This document shows, piece after piece, positions 7,657-15,226 of a stretch of 64,000 nt of DNA. Both the position numbers and the translations under genes were made by a program. Location: positions 1 to 64,000 of the forward strand of contig LWTK01000011.1 in NCBI GenBank assembly GCA_003326205.1, written 5' to 3'. This DNA is from Nostoc sp. ATCC 43529 (GTDB taxonomy: Bacteria; Cyanobacteriota; Cyanobacteriia; Cyanobacteriales; Nostocaceae). Below the pieces are notes generated by a model. It was not told where the DNA came from, did no database searches, and worked only from the letters and a program-made list of their open reading frames with translations. Position 1 is the first letter of the stretch. Every line of letters starts with the position of its first letter.

Positions 7657-9786
7657 ATGGAAAAGCCGAACCCGCCTGAAAACCGCAATATTAATACTGG
7701 AGGAGGTAATTATAACGAACGGATTGAAGGCAACTATATTCAAGGTAATGTTTTTCAAAATATTTTTTATACTTTAACTGGGCAAACAACACCTGTAGGT
7801 AACCCTGCTCGACCAAAAAATGAACGGATACTACTAGCATCAGTCAAGGAAGAAGTTACAGCACGGTTGAGGCAATCTTTACACAATGCCGTGCTGATTA
7901 ATTTGGGTAAAGAATCGCAACCGCAACAGGTAAAACGCCCTTGGGATGCAGAGATAAAAATTGGCTTAAAGCCTGCTGAACCTCTCCCAGATACCACAAA
8001 TATTTTAGAAGTTTTTGACTCCCAAGAAATTGCAGGGAAACTGTTAATATTGGGTGCGCCAGGAGCAGGTAAGACCACCACACAATTAGAACTTGCTCAA
8101 GCTTTAGTTAACCGTGCAGAACAACAGCCTGATTATCCCGTTCCAGTTTTATTAAACTTATCTTCGTGGAAAGATGACCGACAATCTATGACTGATTGGT
8201 TGGTGGCAGAACTAAAATCTAAATATGGTGTTTCAAAAAAGCTAGGGCAAGAGTGGGTAAATAATCACCAATTACTACCATTGCTTGATGGTTTAGATGA
8301 ACTTGAGCCGCAGCGTCAAGAACTTTGTGTCCATGCAATTAATCAGTTTTTAGCAGGCGAAACTAGACCCCTTTATCTGGTTGTTTGTAGCCGGATTGAG
8401 GAATATAGCAATTACAGCAGTAATCTTCATCTGAACGGAGCAATTTGTTTATGGGAACTCAATGAAACACAGATATCGGAGTATTTTGAAGCAGTAGGAC
8501 GAGTGGAATTTTGGCAGACTTTACAGCAGGATGAGACTTTATTAAAGTTGATGAGAACGCCACTATTTTTGAGTATAACTGTGCTATCAGCGCAGGAGTT
8601 ATCAATCGAAGATTGGCAACGCTTAGAGACTATGGAGGCAAGAATTGAGCATTTGTTTGATGCTTACTGGCGGCAGCAGATGTTCAACCGGGATTATGCC
8701 AAAGAATTATATGTTATTAAAAATCGTCTTCGTTTTTTCCTTGATAAATACATTCGACGATTATCTGTAGAACCTGGTATTAAGCCATATATCCAGCATA
8801 AACCTCCCATTCCAAAGCAAACAAAACTGTGGCTTATTTGGTTAGCTCAACAAATGCAACGAGAATCAAAAACTGAGTTTTTGATTGAAGAAATTCAACC
8901 GTATTGGTTAGTTGGTCAATTCAACAGACTAAGTTATCAGCTAACTTATCAGATAAGTTATCAGCTAGTTAATGGTATGTTTATCGGTTTAATTTTTGCT
9001 CTTTTTATGATGATTGGTGTACTGATAACGGGAGTGATAAATGGAGGACTGTCTAATAAACTGATATCGCTGATTTTTGTACTAGTTTTATCACCGATTT
9101 TTGTACTAATTTTTATGTTGTTTGGAGGGGTGTTTCAGTTAATTTTGTGGAGTCCATTTGGTGTGATTGGAGCAATATTTCAAGGTCGAGACAAGTGGGA
9201 AATCACACTAACTGAAAAAATTGTTTTATTTGATTTTAATAAGAAAAAAATATTTAAAATTACAATGGAAAGTTTGCTATTCGGTATGATTGGAATGCTC
9301 ATTAATCAGATTAATGGATTAATTATTGGACTAATGATTGGGCTGATTGGAGGAATAATTGAAAATCTAGTTAGTGTAAAGCCAAATATAGATATAGAAA
9401 CCAAAAAAAGAGCTAATCAAGGTATTTGGCAATCTGCGATTATTGGATTAATTTTTGGGCTGATACAAGGATTAATTTTTGGGCTGATTGGAGGGATAAT
9501 TGGAATGTTGATTAATGGACAGAGTGGGGTAATCATTGGATTAACTTTTCTTGGGCTAATGGGAGGGCTGCTGTCTGGGCTATTTTCTAGTGGTGGTAAA
9601 ACCTGCATTCAACACTTCACTCTACGCCTTATTCTCTACCGCAACGGCTACATCCCCTGGAACTACGCCCGCTTCTTGGACTACTGCACCGAGCGATTAT
9701 TCCTTCAGCGTGTTGGTGGACGCTACCGCTTCATCCATAAACTGCTGCAAGACCACTTCGCGCAAATGGAGTTCAGGCAGAATTAA
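7657..9786 (+). CDS. NACHT NTPase with N-terminal GNYN motif and glycine-rich membrane domain
   Basis: 709 residues. The N-terminus carries the shared motif (NINTGGGNYNERI at 11-23, then EGNYIQGN). A NACHT-type STAND NTPase follows: Walker A GAPGAGKTT (133-141), Walker B LLDGLDE (209-215), a conserved CSR near 250 and a winged-helix-like region to about 430. Residues about 440-640 hold several Gly/Ile-rich hydrophobic segments of the GLIFGLI type. The last 50 residues (GYIPWNYARFLDY...FIHKLLQDHF) match the usual end of cyanobacterial NACHT proteins. NACHT proteins are nucleotide-switch oligomers, and several bacterial ones are anti-phage. Here the membrane segments suggest a membrane-acting output, which is inference. 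It follows the motif-bearing pentapeptide gene by 72 nt, probably in one operon. Confidence 0.88.
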   Translation: MEKPNPPENRNINTGGGNYNERIEGNYIQGNVFQNIFYTLTGQTTPVGNPARPKNERILLASVKEEVTARLRQSLHNAVLINLGKESQPQQVKRPWDAEIKIGLKPAEPLPDTTNILEVFDSQEIAGKLLILGAPGAGKTTTQLELAQALVNRAEQQPDYPVPVLLNLSSWKDDRQSMTDWLVAELKSKYGVSKKLGQEWVNNHQLLPLLDGLDELEPQRQELCVHAINQFLAGETRPLYLVVCSRIEEYSNYSSNLHLNGAICLWELNETQISEYFEAVGRVEFWQTLQQDETLLKLMRTPLFLSITVLSAQELSIEDWQRLETMEARIEHLFDAYWRQQMFNRDYAKELYVIKNRLRFFLDKYIRRLSVEPGIKPYIQHKPPIPKQTKLWLIWLAQQMQRESKTEFLIEEIQPYWLVGQFNRLSYQLTYQISYQLVNGMFIGLIFALFMMIGVLITGVINGGLSNKLISLIFVLVLSPIFVLIFMLFGGVFQLILWSPFGVIGAIFQGRDKWEITLTEKIVLFDFNKKKIFKITMESLLFGMIGMLINQINGLIIGLMIGLIGGIIENLVSVKPNIDIETKKRANQGIWQSAIIGLIFGLIQGLIFGLIGGIIGMLINGQSGVIIGLTFLGLMGGLLSGLFSSGGKTCIQHFTLRLILYRNGYIPWNYARFLDYCTERLFLQRVGGRYRFIHKLLQDHFAQMEFRQN

Positions 9787-9846
9787 GCAAGTTTCTTTGA
9801 ACTGTGGTTAGATGAATCCACCAGCAACAGAAGCTCAAAACTATAC

Positions 9847-10212
9847 TTAAGTTCCTTTACTTTGCTGCCAATCTTCCAACGCACCAATTACAAAACTAGC
9901 GGCGGGGTGATTCAGGAATTGCTCGAATGCAGAGACACCACCTGCTTTTAATGCGCTCAGTATCCGTGCGGCTAAAGTTGGGTCACTATCGATTTGGTTG
10001 ATGGTTTCTGTAGCGATCGCCATCTTGCCTACTGTAGTATTGCTTGGATACGACTTGTCTAACTGTTCGAGGAGTTTTTGAATTTCGGCGGCAGCTTCAG
10101 TGAGGCTTTGGGGTTGTCCGGCAGCGTAGTAATTACCTTGGACATAGTTACCCTCAATGCGTTCGTTGTAGTTGCCCCCACCTGTGTTTATGGTGCGATC
10201 GCCTGTCATCAA
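9847..10212 (-). CDS. Small GNYN-motif adaptor-like protein
   Basis: 121 residues. The N-terminus is MMTGDRTINTGGGNYNERI followed by EGNYVQGNYY. The rest is a helical domain with EAAAEIQKLLEQL and a C-terminal NHPAASFVIGALEDW. It matches the last 120 residues of the plus-strand pentapeptide protein ending at 7584 nearly throughout, so it is the same motif-plus-tail module as a free protein. It converges with the NACHT gene (61 nt gap). An adaptor or a seed for motif-mediated assembly is inferred; no function is proven. The minimal start is the second Met. Confidence 0.78.
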   Translation of the reverse strand: MMTGDRTINTGGGNYNERIEGNYVQGNYYAAGQPQSLTEAAAEIQKLLEQLDKSYPSNTTVGKMAIATETINQIDSDPTLAARILSALKAGGVSAFEQFLNHPAASFVIGALEDWQQSKGT

Positions 10213-10402
10213 TTTATCTCCAAAAACGCTTAATTCCGTATATTGTAATGAAAATCACAGTAATTGTTCTACAATACAATACAAAGCTCATTATTCATTA
10301 CTGATTTGAACTTTAAATCAACCTTGTAGCAAAAAGTGAGATTAGTTATAGTCCGCACTCTACATTCTTGAGGGTAAGTAATTACTCAGTAATAATATTG
10401 AT
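10213..10402. other. AT-rich spacer
   Basis: This spacer separates two minus-strand motif genes. No hairpin with a T-run or promoter can be called with confidence. Confidence 0.4.
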
Positions 10403-11401
10403 TTACTCAGGGGCATTTATGCTTTTCCAATCACTCATTCTGTCTCTATCAATAATACTTTTTGCTTTTCCGATGGCATTATCTTTACTTCTTGTACGCC
10501 TCTGACTGCTTAAATCCAAAAAGCTCAAATCTTCCTTGTGAATTCTAAAATTCCACATATTATCATGGTCTTTAGCTAAATGAATTATATATCCGTTATA
10601 CTCTCTAGTGTCTCTGTCGCTTTCATTTTCAATATAGTATTCTACATATTCTAAGTCACGAGAGTTACTTAAATTCTGAATTTGATTAGTACGAGTAATT
10701 TTAGTAATTTGATTAATTTGACTAATTTGCTCGTAGCTTTTAGTCAATAAATCTATAATAATTTTATTTACTACTTCTTGCTCATTACTAGTTTCTTTTT
10801 CATTAAGATTAACTTTAACTTCTGGCTGTTTGCGTAATTCTTCAATTAGTTCTTCAGCAAAGCGAGATATTGCCTCTACTGCATTTGAACTTTTAAGCAT
10901 CATCTCATTTAAGATATCTTTTAAATCGCCTAATGTCTGGGAATAATCCGAACTAATCTCTACTCTTTGCCCTTCAATAGTAATATTCTTTGTTACTACA
11001 TCACCCTCAATAGAATCTCCCTGTATATAATTTCCTCTAATTTCTTTGTTATAATTACCACTTCCTGTATCGATATAAGTACTAGCATTTGTATTAACGG
11101 TTCTAGGAACTGTTGTATTAACCTTTGTTTCAGCACTTGTTTCAGGTACTCTTTGATTATTTGCTATTACTTCTACTTGCTTTATAGCTTCTAACCTATA
11201 TTTATTTTTTTCTATATTTTGATTCCAGAAATATGTAATTATACTTGATATTAATAGAGTTAGTGCTAATACCGCACTAGTAATATTTATAGTTAGTATG
11301 ATATGAATTAATGCGAATAGTAATGATATCAAAAACGAGCAAACTAATATCAGTAGTAGTAATTTTAGTGATTTTAAGAATTTTTTGCCCGAAAAAGACA
11401 T
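10403..11401 (-). CDS. Membrane protein with GNYN-like motif and coiled coil
   Basis: 332 residues. Two transmembrane helices (about 10-32 and 38-58) are followed by a Thr-rich linker and a divergent copy of the local motif, IDTGSGNYNKEI (110-121) with RGNYIQGD. A helical region follows (about 150-235, with KDILNEMMLKSSNAVEAISRF and an Ile/Gln/Thr-rich heptad stretch). The C-terminal domain (about 245-332) has YNGYIIHLAKD and WNFRIHKED. This is the fourth protein within 6 kb to carry the motif. It is AT-rich compared with its neighbours. The function is unknown; a membrane-tethered partner of the NACHT protein is a reasonable hypothesis. Confidence 0.7.
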   Translation of the reverse strand: MSFSGKKFLKSLKLLLLILVCSFLISLLFALIHIILTINITSAVLALTLLISSIITYFWNQNIEKNKYRLEAIKQVEVIANNQRVPETSAETKVNTTVPRTVNTNASTYIDTGSGNYNKEIRGNYIQGDSIEGDVVTKNITIEGQRVEISSDYSQTLGDLKDILNEMMLKSSNAVEAISRFAEELIEELRKQPEVKVNLNEKETSNEQEVVNKIIIDLLTKSYEQISQINQITKITRTNQIQNLSNSRDLEYVEYYIENESDRDTREYNGYIIHLAKDHDNMWNFRIHKEDLSFLDLSSQRRTRSKDNAIGKAKSIIDRDRMSDWKSINAPE

Positions 11402-11846
11402 TCATTTAATTACTGGGTAGTGCAAAATCATACTTATTTTTTGGTTAATAACAAGTATGTTTAAGTATTAATATTTACTAATATTACTACTTAATTGCGT
11501 ACAGTCATGTAAGGTAGGTCACTATTTATCTGTGATTTCAGTGCTTTAACGCAAAGTTAACCTTTAAAAGTGGTATTGTTACAAACACTTTTCTCGTACA
11601 CCACTGCGCCCACTGCTTCGACTACCGATAACGCTTGCGGTAGTCCTAAGGCTTCTCTAAATTGGGCTGACTCCACACACCTGCTTTAGATGTGATCGCT
11701 ATCTTTTGGGCCTGCTCAAAAATTGTGACTTTGGGAACGCTTTTGTTTTCTAAATTCCCAAGGTGGCACTGCGTTGGGGTCGCTCCAAACCCCAGCCTTA
11801 GATGCGATCGCCGGAGTTGGAAAGTTCCTTAGGTTCACATTCTTCA
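11402..11846. other. Mostly gene-free stretch with a decayed duplicated coding motif
   Basis: Up to about 11,640 no gene is seen; 11,600-11,660 has a repeat-like gataacgcttgcggtagtc. On the minus strand, 11,640-11,740 reads KVTIFEQAQKIAITSKAGVW, closely resembling ASKAGVWSDPN in the neighbouring ORF, but in another frame and without a start. Confidence 0.4.
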
Positions 11847-11847
11847 T
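11716..11847 (-). CDS. Doubtful small ORF with SKAGVWSDPN motif
   Basis: A frame from the ATG at about 11,855-11,847 to the stop at 11,716 encodes MKNVNLRNFPTP, then AIASKAGVWSDPNAVPPWEF. The same SKAGVWS(D/Q)PN words recur about 130 bp downstream in a different frame. It may be a real small gene or one half of a decayed tandem duplication. A longer frame to 11,964 overlaps the next gene and is unlikely. Confidence 0.3.
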   Translation of the reverse strand: MKNVNLRNFPTPAIASKAGVWSDPNAVPPWEFRKQKRSQSHNF

Positions 11848-11869
11848 TGCGATCGCACCCTGACTGACC

Positions 11870-12061
11870 TCAACTCCCCTGACAAATCCACTCCCGCCCC
11901 GCTGTTTCTGCTGCTTCTGGGGTGTAGTAAATTTTCTGTTCGCCAAAAACTTCACCACCAGCACTAATCACCCGAAACTGCCAGCAATGTGCTTGGGTGT
12001 AGAAAACTAGTAAGGTAGCATCTTTGATGGCAACAACTAAATAAACTTTGGTGGTAGTCAT
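11870..12061 (-). CDS. Small conserved-looking hypothetical protein
   Basis: 63 residues beginning MTTTKVYLVVAIKDATLL. It has a beta-rich pattern (FYTQAHCWQFRVISAGGEVFGE) and ends TAGREWICQGS. The composition is that of a real globular protein, but no family is recognised. It lies downstream of the RNase H gene on the same strand and may share its transcript. Confidence 0.5.
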   Translation of the reverse strand: MTTTKVYLVVAIKDATLLVFYTQAHCWQFRVISAGGEVFGEQKIYYTPEAAETAGREWICQGS

Positions 12062-12128
12062 AGTGCTAGTGACTAGAAAGAATCTTAATAAAAAAAACCA
12101 CCTACTAGGGTGGCATAAATCACTTTAA

Positions 12129-12512
12129 CTAGTTTGTGTGAGATTTGGCGATCGCATCACACTCCTCAAGTTGAGGTAACGAATTTCGCTTAACCCAAGT
12201 CCAAGTTATGTTATGAATGTCGGCGGCTACATCAATTTCTTGCCATAGGTCGAGATTGACTTTCCGTTTCCAGCCTTTAGACATGGTGTTGACCAAGTAC
12301 TGGGAATCAGAAATTATCTCGACATCACAAGGGTATTTGAGAGCGCGGAGTGCAGCTAAAGCCGCCATTATCTCCATGCGGTTGTTAGTAGTTTCCTCAA
12401 CACGACCACTAACAGTTTTATGTGGATATTTTTCTGAAGTTAGAATAGCGGCATAACCACCAACGCCAGAATTAACCACACAAGAACCGTCACAATAAAT
12501 AGTGATTTTCAT
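12129..12512 (-). CDS. rnhA: Ribonuclease HI
   Basis: 127 residues from the ATG at 12,512 (codons upstream look non-coding). It hydrolyses the RNA strand of RNA-DNA hybrids. The RNase H fold and catalytic acids are visible: Asp 8 (YCDGS), Glu 47 (NNRMEI), Asp 69 (ISDSQYL) and Asp 119 (ECDAIAK). It is shorter than the usual roughly 150-residue enzyme, and the loop that normally carries the auxiliary His (GHxGxxxNE) is replaced by VKRNSLPQLEE. It sits immediately downstream of the cytosine methyltransferase (40 nt), the start of the mobile-element-like cargo region. Confidence 0.85.
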   Translation of the reverse strand: MKITIYCDGSCVVNSGVGGYAAILTSEKYPHKTVSGRVEETTNNRMEIMAALAALRALKYPCDVEIISDSQYLVNTMSKGWKRKVNLDLWQEIDVAADIHNITWTWVKRNSLPQLEECDAIAKSHTN

Positions 12513-12552
12513 TTCCTTGAGACACAACAACACCACCTACAAGCGACAGCAC

Positions 12553-13383
12553 TTAACCTAATAACTCTACGAGAAACTTCACTCTCATCAATGCTACTGC
12601 TGCTTGAAGCGGAACTATAGAACGTCCGACTAAATTTATTATTTCTCTTCTACCACGGCTCATCGGTTGAACTCCAGACTCAACTGGTGGTGAATTTTGT
12701 TTCCACCATCCCGCATAAGACAATCCAGCCAGGTAGCGGGAAACGCCATCATCCAGAGGCACAGATAAGGGCTGAGTTTGAGGGTATTTGATAATCTGCC
12801 TTGCGATCGCAATGTGTTCTCTAACTTGTTCGTCCCAGCATCGCCACCCTTGCCGTTGCTGCAAGGATAAGTTGTTACAGTGTCCAATAACAAATACTCG
12901 GTTTCGCTCGTGCGGTGCGCCAAGCTCCGCCGCCGAGATGATTTCAACCTCTGTTTGATAGCCTCCCAGTTTGAAGGCTCCAAGGATTGTTTGCAAGCCT
13001 CTATGAATAATTCCTTCTGGGTTTTCAACAATAACAAAATCTGGTCTGAATTCAAGGATAACTCTGTACATTTGCCACCAGAGATTTGATTCTGGATGGT
13101 TAAGTCCATTTCGCTTTCCTGCATTGCTTGTACCTGTGCAAGGAAATCCACCAACAACGACTGTAGGGAATCCGAGTTGCCGTGGTGCTGGTGGGTGATA
13201 TGTGCAGATGTCTGACCAGACAGGGATATTAGGGAATTGCGATCGCAGTACTCTTTGTGCATGAGAATTAATCTCTACAAACTGAAATGTTTGATATTCA
13301 TTTTCTGCAAACACTAACTTGGAAGCTAATTCAAATGCTCCTATGCCTGAAAACAAACTAATTGATATTAATTTGTGTGACAT
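12553..13383 (-). CDS. DNA (cytosine-5) methyltransferase
   Basis: 276 residues. The C5-MTase motifs occur in order: I (LFSGIGAFELA, 10-20), IV with catalytic Cys 82 in GFPCTG, VI (VENPEG, 119-124), VIII (HERNRVFVIG, 158-167) and a short motif X-like end (LVGRSIVPLQAAVAL). The target-recognition part between VIII and X is compact. The enzyme flips out and methylates a cytosine in an unknown sequence. No restriction endonuclease gene lies next to it, so it appears to be an orphan, as is common on plasmids and phages. The ENP triplet replaces the commoner ENV in motif VI. Confidence 0.9.
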   Translation of the reverse strand: MSHKLISISLFSGIGAFELASKLVFAENEYQTFQFVEINSHAQRVLRSQFPNIPVWSDICTYHPPAPRQLGFPTVVVGGFPCTGTSNAGKRNGLNHPESNLWWQMYRVILEFRPDFVIVENPEGIIHRGLQTILGAFKLGGYQTEVEIISAAELGAPHERNRVFVIGHCNNLSLQQRQGWRCWDEQVREHIAIARQIIKYPQTQPLSVPLDDGVSRYLAGLSYAGWWKQNSPPVESGVQPMSRGRREIINLVGRSIVPLQAAVALMRVKFLVELLG

Positions 13384-13421
13384 GATGCTGTAATTTTTTG
13401 AATTTGATATTTACTTACGGC

Positions 13422-13474
13422 GATCGCTCCTACTAACTCCCATGCCCCAATACCTGCAAAAAGTCAATACAAAG
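13422..13474 (-). pseudogene. Possible remnant of a second C5-methyltransferase N-terminus
   Basis: Just upstream of the intact methyltransferase, the minus strand reads LFAGIGAWELVGAIAVS, a clear look-alike of motif I (LFSGIGAFELA). The frame ends shortly afterwards without the remaining motifs. It may be a recombination scar or a chance match around a GCGATCGC site. Confidence 0.35.
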
Positions 13475-13483
13475 CAAGTAAAC

Positions 13484-13491
13484 GCTGTCGC
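13484..13491 (+). promoter_or_regulatory. GCTGTCGC leader element
   Basis: GCTGTCGC lies 41 nt ahead of the ATG at 13,533 and is followed by GAGGGAGTGATTTC. It is the first member of a series found ahead of most genes up to 22.6 kb. Its role is unknown. Confidence 0.5.
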
Positions 13492-13532
13492 TTTGAGGGA
13501 GTGATTTCTATCATTTCGTGAGGTTTTTTGCC

Positions 13533-13700
13533 ATGCAAACTCAGCAAACATTGAGTAGTTCTGATTTGTTGGAACTAGTAGCAAAGATTAACTTACTTGC
13601 AAATTTAGAACAAGATGAAAATCTTTCTTTAATCTTGTCTGGTGCTAGTCTGTCAATCCAAGACTACTTGTTCCTTAAATCAAAACAGAACATTAACTAA
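13533..13700 (+). CDS. Small helical hypothetical protein
   Basis: 55 residues from the ATG at 13,533 (a GTG at 13,518 is possible). The sequence MQTQQTLSSSDLLELVAKINLL continues into a second helix. No family is recognised. It is the first of a run of plus-strand genes, each preceded by a GCTGTCGC-type leader. Confidence 0.5.
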   Translation: MQTQQTLSSSDLLELVAKINLLANLEQDENLSLILSGASLSIQDYLFLKSKQNIN

Positions 13701-13779
13701 TTAGCGCCAACTAATTAAGTGGGGAGAGAATCAGAACTCCCCACAGTTCTAAAATACAGGGTGTTAGGCTAATTTTAAC

Positions 13780-14139
13780 ATGAACAAAATGAAATTTTCA
13801 GGCATTGAATGTCAGGTTTTAGAATCTTCACCGCATGGTAATTATATTTTGGTTAAATTGAGTAACCGCATTGTAATATGTGGAACTTATAGCAATCAAT
13901 TTAACTGGGAGGAGTCACCAGATTTAGATTCTGGATTTACTAGCTTTATCACTTATATTGGATTAAGGAATGAGCTAGAGTTTCCGAAATTTAGAGACTT
14001 TGTGAGCGATTCCAATGGCTACTTTGACAAAGATGATGGCAGTCCCAGAAAAGCAAAGCGAGTAATAGAGTTTCCATTTGAAATTAAAGTACGTGGATTG
14101 CTACCAGAATCAGTTGTTGAGTTAGTTAAATTAGGATAA
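13780..14139 (+). CDS. Hypothetical protein of the cargo cluster
   Basis: 119 residues beginning MNKMKFSGIECQVLESS, with alternating beta-type hydrophobicity and an acidic DSNGYFDKDDG loop. No family is recognised. It is followed by a perfect 12-bp hairpin, which suggests its transcript ends there. Confidence 0.55.
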   Translation: MNKMKFSGIECQVLESSPHGNYILVKLSNRIVICGTYSNQFNWEESPDLDSGFTSFITYIGLRNELEFPKFRDFVSDSNGYFDKDDGSPRKAKRVIEFPFEIKVRGLLPESVVELVKLG

Positions 14140-14144
14140 CAAAT

Positions 14145-14190
14145 GCAATAGCGTTATTGAATAAGCAGTAACGCTATTGCTGTCGCTTTT
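14145..14190 (+). terminator. Perfect 12-bp hairpin with T-run
   Basis: GCAATAGCGTTA (14,145-14,156) pairs with TAACGCTATTGC (14,169-14,180) around a 12-nt loop. The T-run follows after TGTCGC, so the distal arm overlaps the GCTGTCGC element of the next gene. Confidence 0.65.
14179..14186 (+). promoter_or_regulatory. GCTGTCGC leader element
   Basis: It lies 35 nt ahead of the ATG at 14,222, fused to the end of the preceding hairpin and followed by TTTTAGGTTCTGATTAAAT. Confidence 0.5.
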
Positions 14191-14221
14191 AGGTTCTGAT
14201 TAAATTTAAGAGGTCAAGAAA

Positions 14222-14563
14222 ATGATTGGAGAATTATTTACGACTGGAGTTAGCATCAAACAGCAGTATCCTGGTAATGAAAACAAATGGATTGCAGTTA
14301 TTAGCTATGAAGATGAAAGTCATGCTAACTTACGTGGCGTACAAGGAACCTTACAGAACAAATACGGTGATAATCTGCTAAATGCTATAAAAACTGTTTT
14401 GGAGGATAGCGAAAAGATGGGAATTAGAATGATGAGTTTACCAGGGCAAAATCCCAGGCTGTATATTAAAGAATTATTTGTAAACAATTCAGAAAGTTGG
14501 GAACAAATTCAGGTTGCTGCTGATGCACTGAATTTTGAGGTTATGAACTGCCTAGATAAATAA
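14222..14563 (+). CDS. Hypothetical protein of the cargo cluster
   Basis: 113 residues. It starts MIGELFTTGVSIKQQYPGNE and has a mixed alpha/beta pattern. The ATG follows AAGAGGT at a good distance for ribosome binding. No family is recognised. Like its upstream neighbour, it is followed by a TAGCGTTA hairpin. Confidence 0.6.
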   Translation: MIGELFTTGVSIKQQYPGNENKWIAVISYEDESHANLRGVQGTLQNKYGDNLLNAIKTVLEDSEKMGIRMMSLPGQNPRLYIKELFVNNSESWEQIQVAADALNFEVMNCLDK

Positions 14564-14572
14564 CAAATCAAA

Positions 14573-14610
14573 GGGTAGCGTTATTGATCCATCAGTAACG
14601 CTATCCGTTT
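14573..14610 (+). terminator. Hairpin, near-copy of the one at 14,145
   Basis: GGGTAGCGTTA (14,573-14,583) pairs with TAACGCTATCC (14,596-14,606), with one mismatch, around a 12-nt loop (TTGA-N5-CAG) like that of the upstream hairpin. CGTTTTG follows. Confidence 0.6.
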
Positions 14611-14667
14611 TGATTCTGTTATTCAGGAATTTAAAATGATATAAAATAACTTTGTCTAGGACAGAAA

Positions 14668-15096
14668 ATGAATGATCAACTTACGTTTCAAGAATTAAGA
14701 GATAAATGTTACAGGCATTTTCTATATTTACCTTATGTCAATCACCAACAATTTCGTAATCCGGATCGAGATTGGCTGAAAGAGGAATTTAATAGCATTA
14801 TGTATAATCTTCAAGGCACTTCCTACTCACATGTCGATTTGATAAACGCATTTTATTCTTCTGTATTTGAATTAGAATTTAAAAAAATATTTTTTCCTAA
14901 TAGCTTGATTTATAAGTTTGGAATTGACAGCAATAAGCCTCAATTAAGTAGGCTCATAAGATTTACTTCAAGATATGGAGAAGTGATTGTTAGGCATTAC
15001 AGTCATTCTAGTTCTGGCAAACTTTATACAAAAGAATGGAATTGTCCCTTGAAGTATTACCGATTAGCCTTACTAGTTGATCCTTTAGCGAAATAA
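14668..15096 (+). CDS. Hypothetical protein of the cargo cluster
   Basis: 142 residues, rich in aromatic residues (FLYLPYVNHQQFRNPDRDWL), with a basic C-terminal half. It is AT-rich. No family is recognised. A degenerate leader word (GCTATCCG) lies 60 nt upstream. Confidence 0.55.
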   Translation: MNDQLTFQELRDKCYRHFLYLPYVNHQQFRNPDRDWLKEEFNSIMYNLQGTSYSHVDLINAFYSSVFELEFKKIFFPNSLIYKFGIDSNKPQLSRLIRFTSRYGEVIVRHYSHSSSGKLYTKEWNCPLKYYRLALLVDPLAK

Positions 15097-15184
15097 ATAC
15101 AGAGTATAAAAGGCGAAGTTATCAGTAGAAAGGGTTCTGTTTTTTAACTTTCCCCTATTGGTTTTGGGTTTTTCTGTGGAGGGC

Positions 15185-15192
15185 GCTGTCGC
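15185..15192 (+). promoter_or_regulatory. GCTGTCGC leader element
   Basis: It lies 34 nt ahead of the ATG at 15,227 and is preceded by GAGGGC, as is the 16,614 copy. GTGTTGACTTC follows. Confidence 0.5.
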
Positions 15193-15226
15193 ATAGAGGT
15201 GTTGACTTCATTTGGAGATTAATAAT

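Noticed and set aside
12660..13262. A 200-codon minus-strand frame overlapping the C5 methyltransferase, with a methylase-like phrase MMAFPATWLDCLM
   Set aside because: The other frame carries all methyltransferase motifs in order through the same interval, so this is most simply a shadow frame; the phrase is short enough to be chance.
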